Source: DAOTTW01 sp034437615 (GTDB lineage: Bacteria; Chloroflexota; Anaerolineae; Aggregatilineales; Phototrophicaceae). From it: DNA of 13,400 nt. Below are positions 12,055-13,400 of this stretch, in pieces. Made by a program: the position numbers and the translations under genes. Position 1 is the stretch's first letter. The number at the start of each line of letters is the position of its first letter. The notes beneath the pieces were generated by a model, which had not been told where the DNA came from, searched no databases, and saw only the letters and a program-made list of their open reading frames with translations. The DNA is taken from assembly GCA_034437615.1 (NCBI GenBank), contig DAOTTW010000118.1, positions 1-13,400 of the forward strand, given 5' to 3'.

Positions 12055-13400
12055 ATGAAAAACCGTTTAATTGCAGTACTCGCCGCCCTGGTGCTGATCG
12101 TGGTATCCTCGATCAACATCATGGCACAGGACGAAACCATTGTTGATGTCGCCGCAGGCAACGAGGATTTCTCGACGCTTGTGAGCCTCGTTGATGCCGC
12201 TGGCCTGGTCGAAACACTCAGCGGTGAAGGCCCCTTCACCGTATTCGCCCCGACCAACGACGCCTTCGCCAAACTATCCCCCGTGCTGGTGGACTACCTG
12301 GTAGCGAACCCGGATGCGCTGACGCAGGTATTGACCTACCACGTCGTCGGTGCCAGCGTTATGTCCGGTGATCTGGCCGAGGGTCAGGTAGAGACACTGG
12401 ATATGGGCAACACAGTCGATGTCGCCCTGCCGGAAAGCGGCCCGCGCATCAACAACGCTCGTGTTGTGATTGCCGATGTCGCAGCCAGCAACGGCGTTAT
12501 CCACGCCATCGACACCGTGCTGCTGCCGCCCGTTGAACTGCCCGCCGTTGATCCGCTTGCGATCACCGAAAACATCATCGGCGCTGGTAGCTCCACCGTC
12601 TTCCCGCTGACCGAGCGCATGGCTGACCTGTTCAATCAGGATGGTTACGCCGGTACGATCACCGTAGACAGCATCGGCTCTGGTGCAGGTTATGAGCGCT
12701 TCTGCGTCAACGTCGAGAGCGACGTTCAGAACGCCAGCCGCGCCATTCGCCCTGAAGAGGTCGAGTCCTGCCGTTCCAACGGCATAGAACCGGCTGAATT
12801 CTTCGTTGCCATCGACGCGCTGGCGATTTCGGTGAGCGAAGACAACGACTTCGTTGACAACCTGACGTTGGAGCAGGTCGCTCAGGTCTTCTCCGGTGAA
12901 TTCCAGACCTGGGACGAGATCAACCCGGATTGGCCCGCAGAAGAAATTCGCCTGTTCAGCCCCGGTAGCGATAGCGGCACCTACGACTACTTCGTTGAAG
13001 AAATCTACGACGAGGACGAAGGCCCGATCCAGAACGCGCCTGGCATCCAGTTCAGCGAGGACGACAACGTGCTGGTGCAGGGCGTCCAGGGTAGCCCCAA
13101 CGCCATCGCCTACTTCGGCTATGCCTACTTCCAGGAAAATGAGGATTCGCTACGCCCCGTCGCAGTTGAGGGTGTCATCCCCAGCGAAGAGACAGGCATC
13201 ACCGGCGAGTACCCGCTGAGCCGCCCGCTGTTCATCTACAGCGCGCCCAGCATCATGCAGGAAAAGCCGCAGGTTGCCGCCTTCGTCAACTACTACTTGC
13301 AGAACGCGAACCCGCAGTTGGGGCCGGATAGCGACCAGATCGGTTACATCCCCACCGGTGAGTACGTCGGGCGCTTGAACGCCTGGACATGGATTGCCGC
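12055..13400 (+). CDS. Secreted fasciclin (FAS1)-PstS-like phosphate-binding fusion, partial 3' end
   Basis: The reading frame is open from the ATG to the window edge (448 full codons) with no stop reached. Residues 1-24 form a Sec signal peptide (MKNRL, hydrophobic core, likely cut after IMA) without a lipobox cysteine. Residues about 28-158 are a fasciclin domain: FTVFAPTNDAF at 61-71, VLTYHVVG at 92-99 and GVIHAIDTVLLPP at 147-159. From about 165 a PstS-type phosphate-binding fold begins, with phosphate-loop-like motifs GAGSSTVFPL at 176-185, SIGSGAGYERF at 206-216 and SPGSDSGTYDYF at 302-313. The protein is acidic overall. FAS1 domains usually mediate adhesion; PstS proteins capture phosphate outside the membrane and feed PstCAB. 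Downstream pst genes are possible but not visible. Domain calls are confident, the combined function is inferred. Confidence 0.88.
   Translation, partial: MKNRLIAVLAALVLIVVSSINIMAQDETIVDVAAGNEDFSTLVSLVDAAGLVETLSGEGPFTVFAPTNDAFAKLSPVLVDYLVANPDALTQVLTYHVVGASVMSGDLAEGQVETLDMGNTVDVALPESGPRINNARVVIADVAASNGVIHAIDTVLLPPVELPAVDPLAITENIIGAGSSTVFPLTERMADLFNQDGYAGTITVDSIGSGAGYERFCVNVESDVQNASRAIRPEEVESCRSNGIEPAEFFVAIDALAISVSEDNDFVDNLTLEQVAQVFSGEFQTWDEINPDWPAEEIRLFSPGSDSGTYDYFVEEIYDEDEGPIQNAPGIQFSEDDNVLVQGVQGSPNAIAYFGYAYFQENEDSLRPVAVEGVIPSEETGITGEYPLSRPLFIYSAPSIMQEKPQVAAFVNYYLQNANPQLGPDSDQIGYIPTGEYVGRLNAWTWIA

Noticed and set aside
1..13400. CRISPR arrays, tRNA or rRNA genes, insertion sequences
   Set aside because: I saw no regularly spaced repeats, cloverleaf genes, rRNA segments or transposase reading frames on either strand.

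Overview
The window comes from a moderately GC-rich bacterium. My best guess is Chloroflexota (Anaerolineae-like), from the gene content, the dispersed hairpin-forming intergenic repeats and the FAS1-plus-phosphate-binding secreted protein. That assignment is inference: there is no rRNA or other marker gene to fix it.

Left block, + strand (about 332-6146): a tightly packed Opp/Dpp-type ABC importer of two permeases and two ATPases, followed by a small one-TM protein and an ADP-ribosylglycohydrolase-family (ARH/DraG) enzyme whose start lies inside the preceding gene. No solute-binding protein is present; it may lie before base 1. The 331 bases ahead of the first permease are non-coding and made of inverted repeats.

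Middle block, - strand (11599 down to 6262): a three-gene operon with gaps of 4 and 9 bases. Its first gene is a second ARH-fold protein carrying about 330 extra residues that look like beta-sandwich (carbohydrate-binding or LamG-like) modules. Its second is a SucC-like ATP-grasp subunit with a C-terminal eight-cysteine, two-[4Fe-4S] ferredoxin domain. Its third is a SucD domain fused to a citrate synthase/citryl-CoA lyase domain. The last two together have the domain set of a split ATP-citrate lyase, but the ferredoxin fusion is not part of the classical enzyme and the CoA-ligase loops are altered. I regard this as the most unusual system here: a predicted ATP-dependent acyl-CoA ligase/C-C lyase with a built-in iron-sulfur module, co-expressed with a glycohydrolase-fold protein. 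The two blocks converge over a 115-base gap holding a strong hairpin.

Right block: a 455-base divergent non-coding region carries a perfect 12-bp palindrome resembling a LacI-family operator and several short repeats, one shared with the left edge of the window. Downstream on the + strand is a secreted protein joining a fasciclin domain to a PstS-like phosphate-binding domain; it runs off the window.

A working idea, and only inference: the importer brings in an oligomeric or glycosylated compound, the ARH-fold enzymes release an acid or sugar from it, and the ligase/lyase pair activates and splits the acid. Substrates cannot be read from the sequence.
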